Origin: Aalborgiella sp040079635
Lineage (GTDB): Bacteria > Pseudomonadota > Gammaproteobacteria > Burkholderiales > Burkholderiaceae_C
Direction of reading: 5' to 3'
Assembly: GCA_040079635.1 (NCBI GenBank)
Contig: JBEBJY010000074.1
Location: 1-11,137, forward strand
Length of the DNA stretch: 11,137 nt
The position numbers and the translations under genes were made by a program. Below the pieces are notes generated by a model, which worked only from the letters and a program-made list of their open reading frames with translations, did no database searches and was not told the origin of the DNA. Below are positions 1 through 6,416 of the stretch, in pieces. Numbering within the stretch: the stretch's first letter is position 1; each line of letters opens with the position of its first letter.

Positions 1-69
1 GTTTATTACCTAAACTGCTACATTATCAATAGCGAAATCGCAAAACCGACTTTAATGGTTTTTTTAACT

Positions 70-124
70 CTCAAATACGACTCTAGCCGGCGTATTTATT
101 GCCTAGACTGCTATCATATTTGAG
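70..124. repeat. Dispersed intergenic repeat, copy A
   Basis: This segment matches a second one at 7340-7389 in the same left-to-right orientation: about 39 of 50 aligned bases agree without gaps, best over the shared core around CTCTAGCCG and TTTATTG. Copy A is bounded by a perfect 8-bp inverted repeat, CTCAAATA (70-77) and TATTTGAG (117-124). Both copies are intergenic and lie next to ends of minus-strand genes. It resembles short palindromic repeats I recall as abundant in Comamonadaceae intergenic regions; that family link is from memory. The rest of 1-177 contains no gene that I can support. Confidence 0.6.
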
Positions 125-177
125 TAAAAATGGCTTACCCGCGTCAAAGCACTCAAATCTTCTTTTAAATCAAGCAC

Positions 178-879
178 TTAAAGCAATTCACACAATTCAG
201 CCAAGCTTTTTACATGGCGAAGCGACTGGTGATGCGGCTCTGGTTCTGAATGCGGCCAATCTTTGCCTTCGCGGTTGAGCCAAGCGGCGTGCATGCCGGA
301 TTGCAGGGCACCTACGGCGTCTAGGGCGCTGTCGTCGCCTACGTGCAGGACGTTGGCGACCGAGACGCCTACGGCGGCAGCGGCGGCTTTGAAAATGCGG
401 GGGTCGGGTTTGGCGATGCCGAATTCGTGGGCGCTAATCGCGCCTTTGAAGTATTTGACCAGCCCTACGCGCTGAATGTCTGCCGTGCCGTTAGAGATGG
501 CGACGATGGGGTATTTGGCGGCTAGGTATTGCAGGGCGGGCAAGGCGTCGTCATAGAGTTCGACGCTGTTGCGGGCTTCGGTGAAGACTTCGTAGGCGAC
601 TGCAGCCAAGGCGGGGTCATCTCCGCCATTGATTAAGCTGCGACGAATGGCTTCGGTGCGCAAAAAGTTGTAATCGTGCGCGAGGTGGGGGAATTCAGCA
701 ATCAAGGTTTCGCGCCTGCCGCGCATGGTTTCTGGGGTTTCCAAGAGCGCAGCCGTGCTGGGCGCATGGGTTTTGAGCCAGTCGTGCAAGGCGGTCTCAG
801 CCTTCTTGATGGTGGGCCAAACGGGCCAGAGGGTGTCGTCTAGGTCTAGGGTGATGGCTTGGATGGATGAATATGGCAT
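178..879 (-). CDS. HAD-superfamily hydrolase (phosphatase-like)
   Basis: A 233-residue protein with all four haloacid dehalogenase motifs. Motif I is LDLDDTLW with nucleophile D12 and general acid/base D14. Motif II is S129 in AISNGT. Motif III is K157 in GIAKPDP. Motif IV is VGDDSALD with D182, D183 and D187. The helical stretch at about 20-110 fits a C1-type cap, as in phosphoglycolate phosphatase-like or HAD-IA enzymes. It probably acts in the cytoplasm on a small phosphorylated metabolite, but the substrate cannot be read from sequence. The first in-frame Met is used: the next is residue 52 and would remove motif I. No good Shine-Dalgarno precedes it. The gene is divergent from aat with only 44 bp between start codons, so promoter elements must overlap. 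The fold is confident; the specific function is unknown. Confidence 0.9.
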   Translation of the reverse strand: MPYSSIQAITLDLDDTLWPVWPTIKKAETALHDWLKTHAPSTAALLETPETMRGRRETLIAEFPHLAHDYNFLRTEAIRRSLINGGDDPALAAVAYEVFTEARNSVELYDDALPALQYLAAKYPIVAISNGTADIQRVGLVKYFKGAISAHEFGIAKPDPRIFKAAAAAVGVSVANVLHVGDDSALDAVGALQSGMHAAWLNREGKDWPHSEPEPHHQSLRHVKSLAELCELL

Positions 880-907
880 ATCGGCGATAGTGGTATGAAA
901 TTGCTTC

Positions 908-914
908 CATAATA
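908..914. promoter_or_regulatory. Overlapping divergent -10 elements for HAD gene and aat
   Basis: CATAAT on the plus strand (908-913) and TATTAT on the minus strand (914-909) share the same bases in the 44-bp divergent gap. The plus element would start transcription a few bases before the aat ATG at 924. The minus element would give a leader of about 20-25 nt for the HAD gene. No convincing -35 hexamer is seen on either side, so this is a weak prediction. Confidence 0.3.
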
Positions 915-923
915 GGCGAAATT

Positions 924-1691
924 ATGAACGCGCCATTGCAAAAAGCCCCAACTCCCCTACCCCAACTGGGCGCGGGTGAGGCGTTTCCAGACGTCAGCAT
1001 TCAGCATGAACTGAGTGACGAGATGCCAGGTTTGGTCGCTGTCGGCGGTGCTCTGGATGTAGCGACGCTGAAACGGGCGTATTCGCAGGGCATTTTCCCA
1101 TGGTTCAGCCAAGGGCAGCCGATTTTGTGGTGGAGCACAGACCCGCGCATGGTGTTGAAGGTGGCAGATTTTAAGGTGCAGCCCTCGTTCAAAAAGACGC
1201 TGAAGAAGTTTGCCAGCGGATTCAATGGTGCGATCGACTGCGAGGTGCGGTTTGATACGGCTTTTGAGCGGGTGATCAGCGCCTGCTCAGCTACGCCGCG
1301 CGATGGTCAGCGTGGCACGTGGATAGTGCCGCAAATGGTGGATGCCTACATCGCGCTGCACAAAGCGGGTTTTGCGCACAGTGTGGAGACGTGGGTGAAT
1401 GACGAGCTGGTGGGTGGGCTGTATTGCGTGAATATTGGCACGGCAGTGTTTGGCGAATCGATGTTTTCGCATGCAACGGATGCGTCCAAAATCGCCCTTG
1501 CCGCGCTGGTGTGCTTTTGCAAGGCGAACGGAATTGAGATGATTGACTGCCAGCAGAACACGTCGCATTTGGCGTCGCTTGGCGCGAAAGAAATGCCCAG
1601 AAGTGAATTTGTGGCAGAAGTTAAGGCGCGGGTGAACCAGTTGATGCCCGTTTGGCAATTTAGCCCGCAACTGTGGCAACAGTTGTTGTAA
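924..1691 (+). CDS. aat: Leucyl/phenylalanyl-tRNA--protein transferase
   Basis: A 255-residue cytoplasmic enzyme that transfers Leu or Phe from aminoacyl-tRNA to N-terminal Lys or Arg of proteins, making primary destabilising residues for ClpS/ClpAP (L/F-transferase family). The family signatures are all present: GIFPWFSQGQPILWW at 56-70, STDPRMVL just after it, GESMFSHATDASKIAL from about 167, MIDCQ at 186-190 and HLASLGA at 195-201. Length is close to the usual 230-260. The start is supported by a modest AGGCGA a few bases upstream. The stop is followed after 12 bp by bpt, so the two are probably co-transcribed and serve the same N-degron route. No disrupted motif is visible. Confidence 0.96.
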   Translation: MNAPLQKAPTPLPQLGAGEAFPDVSIQHELSDEMPGLVAVGGALDVATLKRAYSQGIFPWFSQGQPILWWSTDPRMVLKVADFKVQPSFKKTLKKFASGFNGAIDCEVRFDTAFERVISACSATPRDGQRGTWIVPQMVDAYIALHKAGFAHSVETWVNDELVGGLYCVNIGTAVFGESMFSHATDASKIALAALVCFCKANGIEMIDCQQNTSHLASLGAKEMPRSEFVAEVKARVNQLMPVWQFSPQLWQQLL

Positions 1692-1703
1692 ATTCAAACC
1701 TGT

Positions 1704-2450
1704 ATGTCACAACTCAAAGACCTCCCCGCGCAAACGCTGCAGTTTTATGCCACGGCTGAGTACGCCTGTAGCTACTTAGACGGCAAACAGGCGCGTTCGC
1801 AAGTGGCAACGCCGAGTTATTTGATCCGCAATGACGCGTATTCTGAACTGGTGACCCAAGGTTTCCGCCGCAGCGGCATGTTTACCTACCGCCCGCAGTG
1901 CGATGGTTGCCAAGCTTGCGTGCCGCTGCGAGTGTTGGTGGACCAATTCGTACCGAATCGTAGCCAAAAGCGTTCGCAAAAGCAGCACAGCAACTTGCAA
2001 GCGCGGGTGCTGGAGCTAGGGTTTGATGACGAGCACTACGCGCTTTATTTGCGCTACCAAGCCTCGCGCCATGCGGGTGGTGGCATGGACCAGGACAGCA
2101 TTGACCAATACACGCAGTTTTTGCTGCAAAGCCGTGTGAATACGCGTTTGATTGAGTTTCGTGAAACCATGCCAGGTGGCATGTCTAATAGTTCAGAGGG
2201 CGCGCTGAAAATGGTGAGCATTGTGGATGTGCTGAACGATGGCATTTCGGCGGTTTACACCTTTTACGAGCCGGATGCGCAGGCAAGTTACGGCACATTT
2301 TGTGTGCTGTGGCAAATTGAGCAAGCGCAAAAGCTGGGCTTGCCGCATGTTTACCTAGGCTATTGGATTGAGGAAAGCGCCAAAATGCGCTACAAAATGC
2401 GCTTTGAACCGCATGAAATTTTGCAGCATGGCACCTGGAAACTAGGTTAA
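1704..2450 (+). CDS. bpt: Aspartate/glutamate leucyltransferase (Bpt; ATE-family aminoacyl-tRNA--protein transferase)
   Basis: A 248-residue member of the bacterial arginyl-tRNA--protein transferase (ATE/Bpt) family. In proteobacteria the characterised relatives transfer Leu from Leu-tRNA to N-terminal Asp or Glu, extending the N-degron pathway to acidic termini. Visible family marks are YPTAEYACSY-like sequence near residue 15 (here YATAEYACSY with C22), the cysteine cluster YRPQCDGCQACVPLRV (C66, C69, C72), SRHAGGGMD near 120 and the C-terminal LGYWIEESAKMRYKMRFEP block. The cysteines match positions associated with metal or Fe-S binding in ATE proteins; that is family knowledge, not shown here. 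It lies 12 bp downstream of aat with no clear Shine-Dalgarno, so translational coupling is possible. Leucyl rather than arginyl specificity is inferred from family and neighbourhood. Confidence 0.93.
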   Translation: MSQLKDLPAQTLQFYATAEYACSYLDGKQARSQVATPSYLIRNDAYSELVTQGFRRSGMFTYRPQCDGCQACVPLRVLVDQFVPNRSQKRSQKQHSNLQARVLELGFDDEHYALYLRYQASRHAGGGMDQDSIDQYTQFLLQSRVNTRLIEFRETMPGGMSNSSEGALKMVSIVDVLNDGISAVYTFYEPDAQASYGTFCVLWQIEQAQKLGLPHVYLGYWIEESAKMRYKMRFEPHEILQHGTWKLG

Positions 2451-2467
2451 TGAGCTTGATGAACGAC

Positions 2468-2485
2468 GCTAGGTTAAACCCTAGC
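2468..2485 (+). terminator. Small hairpin after bpt, possible weak terminator
   Basis: GCTAGG (2468-2473) pairs perfectly with CCTAGC (2480-2485) across a 6-nt loop, 18 bp after the bpt stop. The following bases are only partly T-rich, so termination efficiency is doubtful. It lies where a -35 box for iclR would be expected. Confidence 0.35.
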
Positions 2486-2497
2486 ATCTTAATTTCA

Positions 2498-2516
2498 CAT
2501 GGTAAAATAAACCATG
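2498..2516 (+). promoter_or_regulatory. Extended -10 and inverted repeat over the iclR start codon
   Basis: TGGTAAAAT (2500-2508) fits the extended -10 pattern TGnTAtaAT. It is followed by only five bases and then the ATG at 2514, so initiation would fall at the start codon. An inverted repeat CATGGT (2498-2503) and ACCATG (2511-2516) with a 7-bp spacer covers both the -10 and the ATG. IclR-type regulators often repress themselves from palindromes over their promoters, so an autoregulatory operator is plausible. Confidence 0.45.
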
Positions 2517-3302
2517 CCCAAAATAGACAAAACACCGCAAAATTTGCCCGCTGCAACGCCCACCATTCAGGTGCTGGAGCGTATGTTTACCTTGATTGAC
2601 GTGTTGGCTGGCCGTGATGAGGCGATGTCGCTCAAAGAAATCAGCCAAAAGACGGGCTTACACCCGTCCACCACGCACAGGATTTTGAACGATTTAACAC
2701 TAGGTCGTTATGTAGATCGTCCCGAAGCAGGCAGCTACCGCTTGGGTATGCGCCTTTTAGAACTAGGAAACGCCGTTAAAAGCCGCTTGGATGTACGAGA
2801 TGCTGCGCTGGCGCCCATGCGCGAGCTGCACAAGCTGATTCAGCAGCCTGTTAATCTGTCCATGCGACAAGGCGATGAGATTGTGTATATCGAACGTGCG
2901 TACAGCGAGCGCTCTGGCATGCAGGTGGTGCGCGCTATTGGTGGGCGGGCACCGTTGCATTTGACTTCTGTGGGTAAATTATTTCTGGCGGTAGACGACG
3001 CCATCAAGGTGCGCGCTTATGCAGCCAGAACCGGTTTGGCTGGTCACACCAAAACGAGTTTGACAGACATCACAGCTTTAGAGCGCGAGCTGTCACGTGT
3101 ACGCCAATACGGCACCGCGCGTGACAACGAAGAGCTCGAAGTGGGTGTGCGCTGCATGGCTGCTGGTGTGTATGACGACCAAAGTAAGTTGGTTGCCGGT
3201 TTGTCTATTTCAGCACCAGCGGACAGATTGGATGAGGCTTGGTTGGCAAAACTGCAGTCTACTGCTGCTGAGATTTCAACTTCTCTGGGTTACAAAGGCT
3301 GA
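2514..3302 (+). CDS. IclR-family transcriptional regulator
   Basis: A 262-residue DNA-binding regulator. Residues about 17-75 form the N-terminal winged helix-turn-helix, with MSLKEISQKTGLHPSTTHRI at 38-57 as the HTH and a wing ending in SYRLGMRLLELG. Residues about 90-258 are the IclR effector-binding domain: VYIERAYS near 124, the RAPLHLTSVGKLFLA block near 145, and DNEELEVGVRCMAAGVYD at 194-211 with a cysteine at 204 in the usual ligand-pocket region. The chosen start keeps the first helix (TIQVLERMFTLIDVLAG). A later Met at 24 would cut it. There is no Shine-Dalgarno, which fits a leaderless message. Ligand and targets are unknown. The neighbours (bpt upstream, a convergent endopeptidase gene downstream) do not name a pathway. 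Confidence 0.93.
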   Translation: MPKIDKTPQNLPAATPTIQVLERMFTLIDVLAGRDEAMSLKEISQKTGLHPSTTHRILNDLTLGRYVDRPEAGSYRLGMRLLELGNAVKSRLDVRDAALAPMRELHKLIQQPVNLSMRQGDEIVYIERAYSERSGMQVVRAIGGRAPLHLTSVGKLFLAVDDAIKVRAYAARTGLAGHTKTSLTDITALERELSRVRQYGTARDNEELEVGVRCMAAGVYDDQSKLVAGLSISAPADRLDEAWLAKLQSTAAEISTSLGYKG

Positions 3303-3335
3303 ATTAGCCCAAGTTTTTAACCCCGCTTTAGCCTT
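3295..3335. terminator. Convergent iclR/pbpG intergenic hairpins, weak bidirectional terminator
   Basis: Between the two convergent stop codons there is a nested structure. AAGGCT (3295-3300) pairs with AGCCTT (3330-3335), and a short GGCT/AGCC hairpin (3297-3300 with 3306-3309) is followed by CAAGTTTTT. Either form could end transcription from the plus strand. T-tracts are modest and the stems are short. Confidence 0.3.
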
Positions 3336-3338
3336 GAA

Positions 3339-4589
3339 TTAACCTTGTTTTTGTAGCGCAATCACTGGCATGGCTGGGGCGTTTGACTCAACCCAACGGC
3401 GAACGCGTTCAGCGTCGCCCAAACGGCTGTATTTACCGGCAGAATCTAAAAACACCATGATGAGCTTGCGACCCGCAATTTTGGTCTGCATCACCAAACA
3501 CTGACCTGCTTCCGAAATAAAACCTGTTTTTTGCAAGCCAATATCCCATTCTGGGTTTTTAACCAAGCGGTTGGTCGTGTTGTATTGCAAAGTGCGCGCA
3601 CCCACAGCGACTTCGTAGCCTGGCGATGTGGAATACTCACGCACAGCTTGGTCTTTGTAAGCGGCATTCACCAAAATCGCCAAGTCTTGCGCACTGGACT
3701 GATTTTGGCTAGATAAACCTGTTGGTTCAACATAACGTGTCGCACGCATACCCAGCAACTTTGCCTTGGCATTCATCAAACTCACGAACTCCTGCAAACC
3801 ACCTGGGTAAGTGCGGCCAAGTGCATTGGCAGCGCGATTTTCGCTGGACATCAGCGCCAAATGCAGCATCTCGCCACGTGTCAAGGTTGTGCCAACAGTC
3901 AGGCGTGAGCGACTGCCTTTTTCAGTATCCACATCGTCTTGGGTGATGGTGATTTGCTCGTTCATGGGCAAGCGCGCTTCAGACAGCACAACGCCAGTCA
4001 TCAGCTTGGTCAACGACGCAATGGGTAACACCGTATTGCTGTTCTTGTTGAACAACACTTCATTGGTATCTTGATCAACCACAAAGGCCACGCCAGATTT
4101 CAAATCCAACTCGTCACGCTCGCTATGCAGTCCAGCAATTTCACCAAAGGATTGCTTAGGCGGAATGATGGGCATTGAAGCCAGCACAATAGCTCGGCGA
4201 CGCGCTGCAACCAAAGCTTTGCCTTTAAGCGGGCGACCACGCGCGTCTTTCAGCAACTGAGGATTAACTGCAACTAGCTTTGAAGTAACTTTGCCGTTAG
4301 CACGAACGCGCACCACCATCTTGCCGTTGGCTTTGCTGCGGTTGGAAACTGCAACAATTTGTTTGCCCGCTTTTTTAGACTTTGCAGAAACTTTAACGTG
4401 CTTAGCTGCAACGGCTTTTTTAGCTTGCGCTTTGTTAGTTTTTGCAGCAGTTGAAATCGGAAAACTAAACGCGAATAAGAGTGAACTGATCAAGGCAACT
4501 TTGCCTACCAGTTGAAAGAAGTGTTTCAAAGTATGTCCAAAACCGAAATTATTGCGTATACGAAAAGGAAAAATCTGAGCAGAAGCCAT
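3339..4589 (-). CDS. pbpG: D-alanyl-D-alanine endopeptidase, PBP7-like
   Basis: A periplasmic serine peptidase of the S11 family (low-molecular-mass penicillin-binding protein) that cuts D-Ala-meso-DAP cross-links in peptidoglycan. From the start chosen here (416 residues), the catalytic motifs are SLTK at 192-195 (nucleophile S192, K195), SEN at 249-251 and KTG at 354-356. A signal peptide has a long basic n-region, a hydrophobic core VALISSLLFAFSFPI at 31-45 and likely cleavage near STAAK. Between it and the peptidase domain lies about 100 residues rich in Lys, Ala and Arg, making the protein longer than the roughly 310-residue E. coli PBP7. The ORF can be extended to a TTG at 4634 or an ATG at 4604. 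I prefer ATG 4589 because GGAG lies 9 nt before it. It is convergent with iclR and downstream of the leuA terminator. Confidence 0.9.
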   Translation of the reverse strand: MASAQIFPFRIRNNFGFGHTLKHFFQLVGKVALISSLLFAFSFPISTAAKTNKAQAKKAVAAKHVKVSAKSKKAGKQIVAVSNRSKANGKMVVRVRANGKVTSKLVAVNPQLLKDARGRPLKGKALVAARRRAIVLASMPIIPPKQSFGEIAGLHSERDELDLKSGVAFVVDQDTNEVLFNKNSNTVLPIASLTKLMTGVVLSEARLPMNEQITITQDDVDTEKGSRSRLTVGTTLTRGEMLHLALMSSENRAANALGRTYPGGLQEFVSLMNAKAKLLGMRATRYVEPTGLSSQNQSSAQDLAILVNAAYKDQAVREYSTSPGYEVAVGARTLQYNTTNRLVKNPEWDIGLQKTGFISEAGQCLVMQTKIAGRKLIMVFLDSAGKYSRLGDAERVRRWVESNAPAMPVIALQKQG

Positions 4590-4598
4590 TGCGGGTGT

Positions 4599-4625
4599 CT
4601 CCATGCAAGTTAGGTATGCATGGAG
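4599..4625 (-). promoter_or_regulatory. Perfect hairpin burying the pbpG ribosome binding site
   Basis: In the minus-strand message, CTCCATGCA (4625-4617) and TGCATGGAG (4607-4599) form a perfect 9-bp stem with a 9-nt loop. The final GGAG is the Shine-Dalgarno for ATG 4589, and it pairs with CUCC of the upstream arm. As RNA this would occlude translation unless melted or bound. As DNA it could be an operator palindrome. An 8-bp palindrome GTGTACAC (4625-4632) abuts it. Confidence 0.55.
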
Positions 4626-4632
4626 TGTACAC

Positions 4633-4673
4633 AATTAAAAATACTTCGCAAGATCAATCACTTGCAAAGTATT
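4633..4673 (-). terminator. Rho-independent terminator after leuA
   Basis: On the minus strand, AATACTTTGCAAG (4673-4661) pairs with CTTGCGAAGTATT (4652-4640) over 13 positions, twelve Watson-Crick and one U-G, around an 8-nt loop. It is followed by TTTAATT. It starts 34 bp beyond the leuA stop and separates leuA from pbpG. Confidence 0.8.
4634..4639 (-). promoter_or_regulatory. Possible -10 element for pbpG
   Basis: TTTAAT (4639-4634 on the minus strand) matches five of six consensus bases. It would put transcription start near 4627, so the RBS hairpin would be at the very 5' end of the message. It overlaps the U-tract of the leuA terminator. No good -35 is seen. Confidence 0.25.
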
Positions 4674-4675
4674 GT

Positions 4676-4694
4676 TAACTTACAAAATAAGTTA
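4676..4694. repeat. Short inverted repeat between leuA stop and its terminator
   Basis: TAACTTA (4676-4682) and TAAGTTA (4688-4694) form a perfect 7-bp inverted repeat with a 5-bp spacer, just before the main terminator. It is AT-only apart from one pair, so it is probably a weak 3'-end hairpin. Confidence 0.35.
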
Positions 4695-4706
4695 TAAGTA
4701 ATAACC

Positions 4707-6248
4707 CTAGCCTTGCGCAGCGACTCTGTCAGCCTTATTTTGTAACTTATTGAGAGCACTCAAATAAGCTTTGGCTGATGCAACCACAATATCTGGGTCT
4801 GAACCCACGCCGTTGACCACGCGACCGCTGTTTTGCAAGCGCACCGTGACTTCACCCTGGCTCTCTGTAGATCCGCTGATGGCGTTCACAGAATAAAGCA
4901 CCATCTCTGCACCGCTTTTGACGTGTGATTCGATGGCTTTGAGGGAGGCGTCTACGGGGCCGTTGCCCTCTGATGAACCTTTGAATTCTTTGCCATTGGC
5001 AGTAAAGACAATGCTCGCTTGGGGACGTTCACCCGTTTCAGAGTGTTGCGAGAGCGACACAAAAACGTATTGCTCAACAGCATCGCTGACACTTTCATCA
5101 CTGACCAAGGCCAAGATGTCTTCGTCAAAAATGTCGCTCTTACGGTCAGCCAATTCTTTGAATTTGGCAAAAGCGGTGTTAATTTCAGTTTCTGACTCTA
5201 ATTGAACACCCAAATCTTGCAAGCGTTGCTTGAAAGCGTTTCGACCACTCAATTTACCCAAAACGATCTTATTGGCAGACCAGCCCACATCTTCTGCACG
5301 CATAATTTCATACGTGTCGCGTGCTTTGAGCACACCATCCTGGTGAATGCCGCTGGCATGCGCGAAAGCGTTTGCGCCCACCACAGCCTTATTCGGCTGA
5401 ACCACAAAACCAGTCGTTTGGCTGACCATGCGGCTCGCTGCAAGGATATGAATCGGGTCGATGTTCATTTCTAAATTGAAATAATCTTTACGCGTTTTTA
5501 CTGCCATGACAATTTCTTCGAGTGAACAGTTACCCGCACGCTCGCCCAAGCCGTTGATGGTGCATTCCACCTGACGTGCACCGCCAATTTTGACGCCAGC
5601 CAATGAATTTGCCACCGCCATACCCAAATCGTTATGGCAATGCACGGACCAAATCGCTTTGTCACTGTTCGGAATGCGCTCGCGCAAGGTTTTGATGAAA
5701 TTACCGTAAAGCTCTGGCACGGCGTAACCCACTGTGTCTGGCACATTGATCGTCGTTGCGCCTTCTTTGATGACAGCTTCTAAAACGCGGCACAAAAAGT
5801 CCATATCGCTGCGGTAGCCGTCTTCTGGGCTGAACTCAATGTCACCTACCAAATTACGCGCAAAGCGGACGGATTGCTTGGCTTGCTCAAACACCTCATC
5901 TGGTGTCATGCGCAATTTCTTTTCCATGTGCAAAGGCGATGTAGCGATGAAGGTGTGAATACGTGCGCTGTTTGCGCCTTTCAAGGCTTCGGCAGCACGC
6001 GAAATATCGCGATCGTTAGCGCGAGACAACGAGCAAATTGTCGAATCCTTGATGTGGTTAGCAATCAACTGCACCGCTTCAAAATCGCCATTAGAGCTGG
6101 CTGCAAAACCAGCTTCAATCACGTCTACCTTCAAGCGCTCCAACTGGCGAGCGATACGCAATTTTTCATCTTTGTTCATAGACGCGCCAGGCGACTGCTC
6201 GCCATCACGCAAAGTCGTATCGAAAATAATGAGTTTGTCGGCGGCCAT
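4707..6248 (-). CDS. leuA: 2-isopropylmalate synthase
   Basis: A 513-residue cytoplasmic enzyme that condenses acetyl-CoA with 2-ketoisovalerate, the committed step of leucine synthesis. The N-terminal catalytic TIM barrel shows FDTTLRDGEQSPGASM (R14 and metal ligand D15), HCHNDLGMAVANSLAG with ligands H203 and H205, and GLGERAGNCSLEE with N240. The C-terminal third, about 390-513, is the LeuA allosteric domain for leucine feedback and contains VLYSVNAISGSTESQGEVTVRL. Length matches the bacterial type of about 510-520. The start is supported by GAGGA six bases before the ATG. It is last in the minus-strand series after pssA, and has its own apparent promoter, leader peptide and attenuator in the 220 bp upstream plus a terminator downstream. 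leuCDB are not in this window. Confidence 0.97.
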   Translation of the reverse strand: MAADKLIIFDTTLRDGEQSPGASMNKDEKLRIARQLERLKVDVIEAGFAASSNGDFEAVQLIANHIKDSTICSLSRANDRDISRAAEALKGANSARIHTFIATSPLHMEKKLRMTPDEVFEQAKQSVRFARNLVGDIEFSPEDGYRSDMDFLCRVLEAVIKEGATTINVPDTVGYAVPELYGNFIKTLRERIPNSDKAIWSVHCHNDLGMAVANSLAGVKIGGARQVECTINGLGERAGNCSLEEIVMAVKTRKDYFNLEMNIDPIHILAASRMVSQTTGFVVQPNKAVVGANAFAHASGIHQDGVLKARDTYEIMRAEDVGWSANKIVLGKLSGRNAFKQRLQDLGVQLESETEINTAFAKFKELADRKSDIFDEDILALVSDESVSDAVEQYVFVSLSQHSETGERPQASIVFTANGKEFKGSSEGNGPVDASLKAIESHVKSGAEMVLYSVNAISGSTESQGEVTVRLQNSGRVVNGVGSDPDIVVASAKAYLSALNKLQNKADRVAAQG

Positions 6249-6296
6249 GTGAAGTCCTCAGTTAATGATTGAAAAATAAAAGCAAAAAGTACATTG

Positions 6297-6334
6297 AAAT
6301 AAAAAAAGCCCGTTGCGGTTTGCTAACGGGCTTT
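6297..6334 (-). terminator. leuA attenuator terminator
   Basis: On the minus strand, AAAGCCCGTT (6334-6325) pairs perfectly over 10 bp with AACGGGCTTT (6314-6305) across a 10-nt loop, followed by TTTTATTT. It lies 49 nt upstream of the leuA ATG and 21 nt after the leader-peptide stop, the position expected for an attenuator rather than a plain pssA terminator. Two leader segments can pair with its 5' side: 6397-6390 (8 bp, to 6327-6320) and GGGCT at 6370-6366 (to AGCCC). Confidence 0.8.
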
Positions 6335-6355
6335 GATGGAAAAAGTGTGCGTGCG

Positions 6356-6409
6356 CTACTTAACCAGCCCTTTAAAGCTTAGCAGTAGTGTTAGCAACAT
6401 TGTTTTCAT
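6356..6409 (-). CDS. leuL: leuA leader peptide (leucine-rich)
   Basis: A 17-codon ORF reading MKTMLLTLLLSFKGLVK then TAG. Six of 17 residues are leucine, five of them within residues 5-10, with codons TTG, CTA, CTA, CTG, CTA, CTG. Three uses of CTA, generally a poorly used Leu codon in this group, would sharpen the response to charged leucyl-tRNA. It sits between pssA and leuA and is followed by a perfect terminator hairpin. This arrangement matches classical ribosome-mediated attenuation: stalling at Leu codons when leucine is scarce would favour read-through into leuA. There is no clear Shine-Dalgarno. The ATG lies at the likely transcription start, so translation may be leaderless; an internal ATG at codon 4 is the alternative start. 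Function is inferred from layout alone. Confidence 0.72.
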   Translation of the reverse strand: MKTMLLTLLLSFKGLVK

Positions 6410-6416
6410 GAAAATA

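Noticed and set aside
1287..1697. A 136-codon minus-strand ORF opposite aat
   Set aside because: It is antisense to conserved Aat motifs and is rich in His and Arg, typical of a reverse-strand shadow.
6297..6334. The leuA-proximal hairpin as a plain pssA terminator
   Set aside because: It lies more than 130 bp after the pssA stop, behind a promoter and a Leu-rich ORF and close to leuA, which fits an attenuator better; it could still stop pssA read-through.
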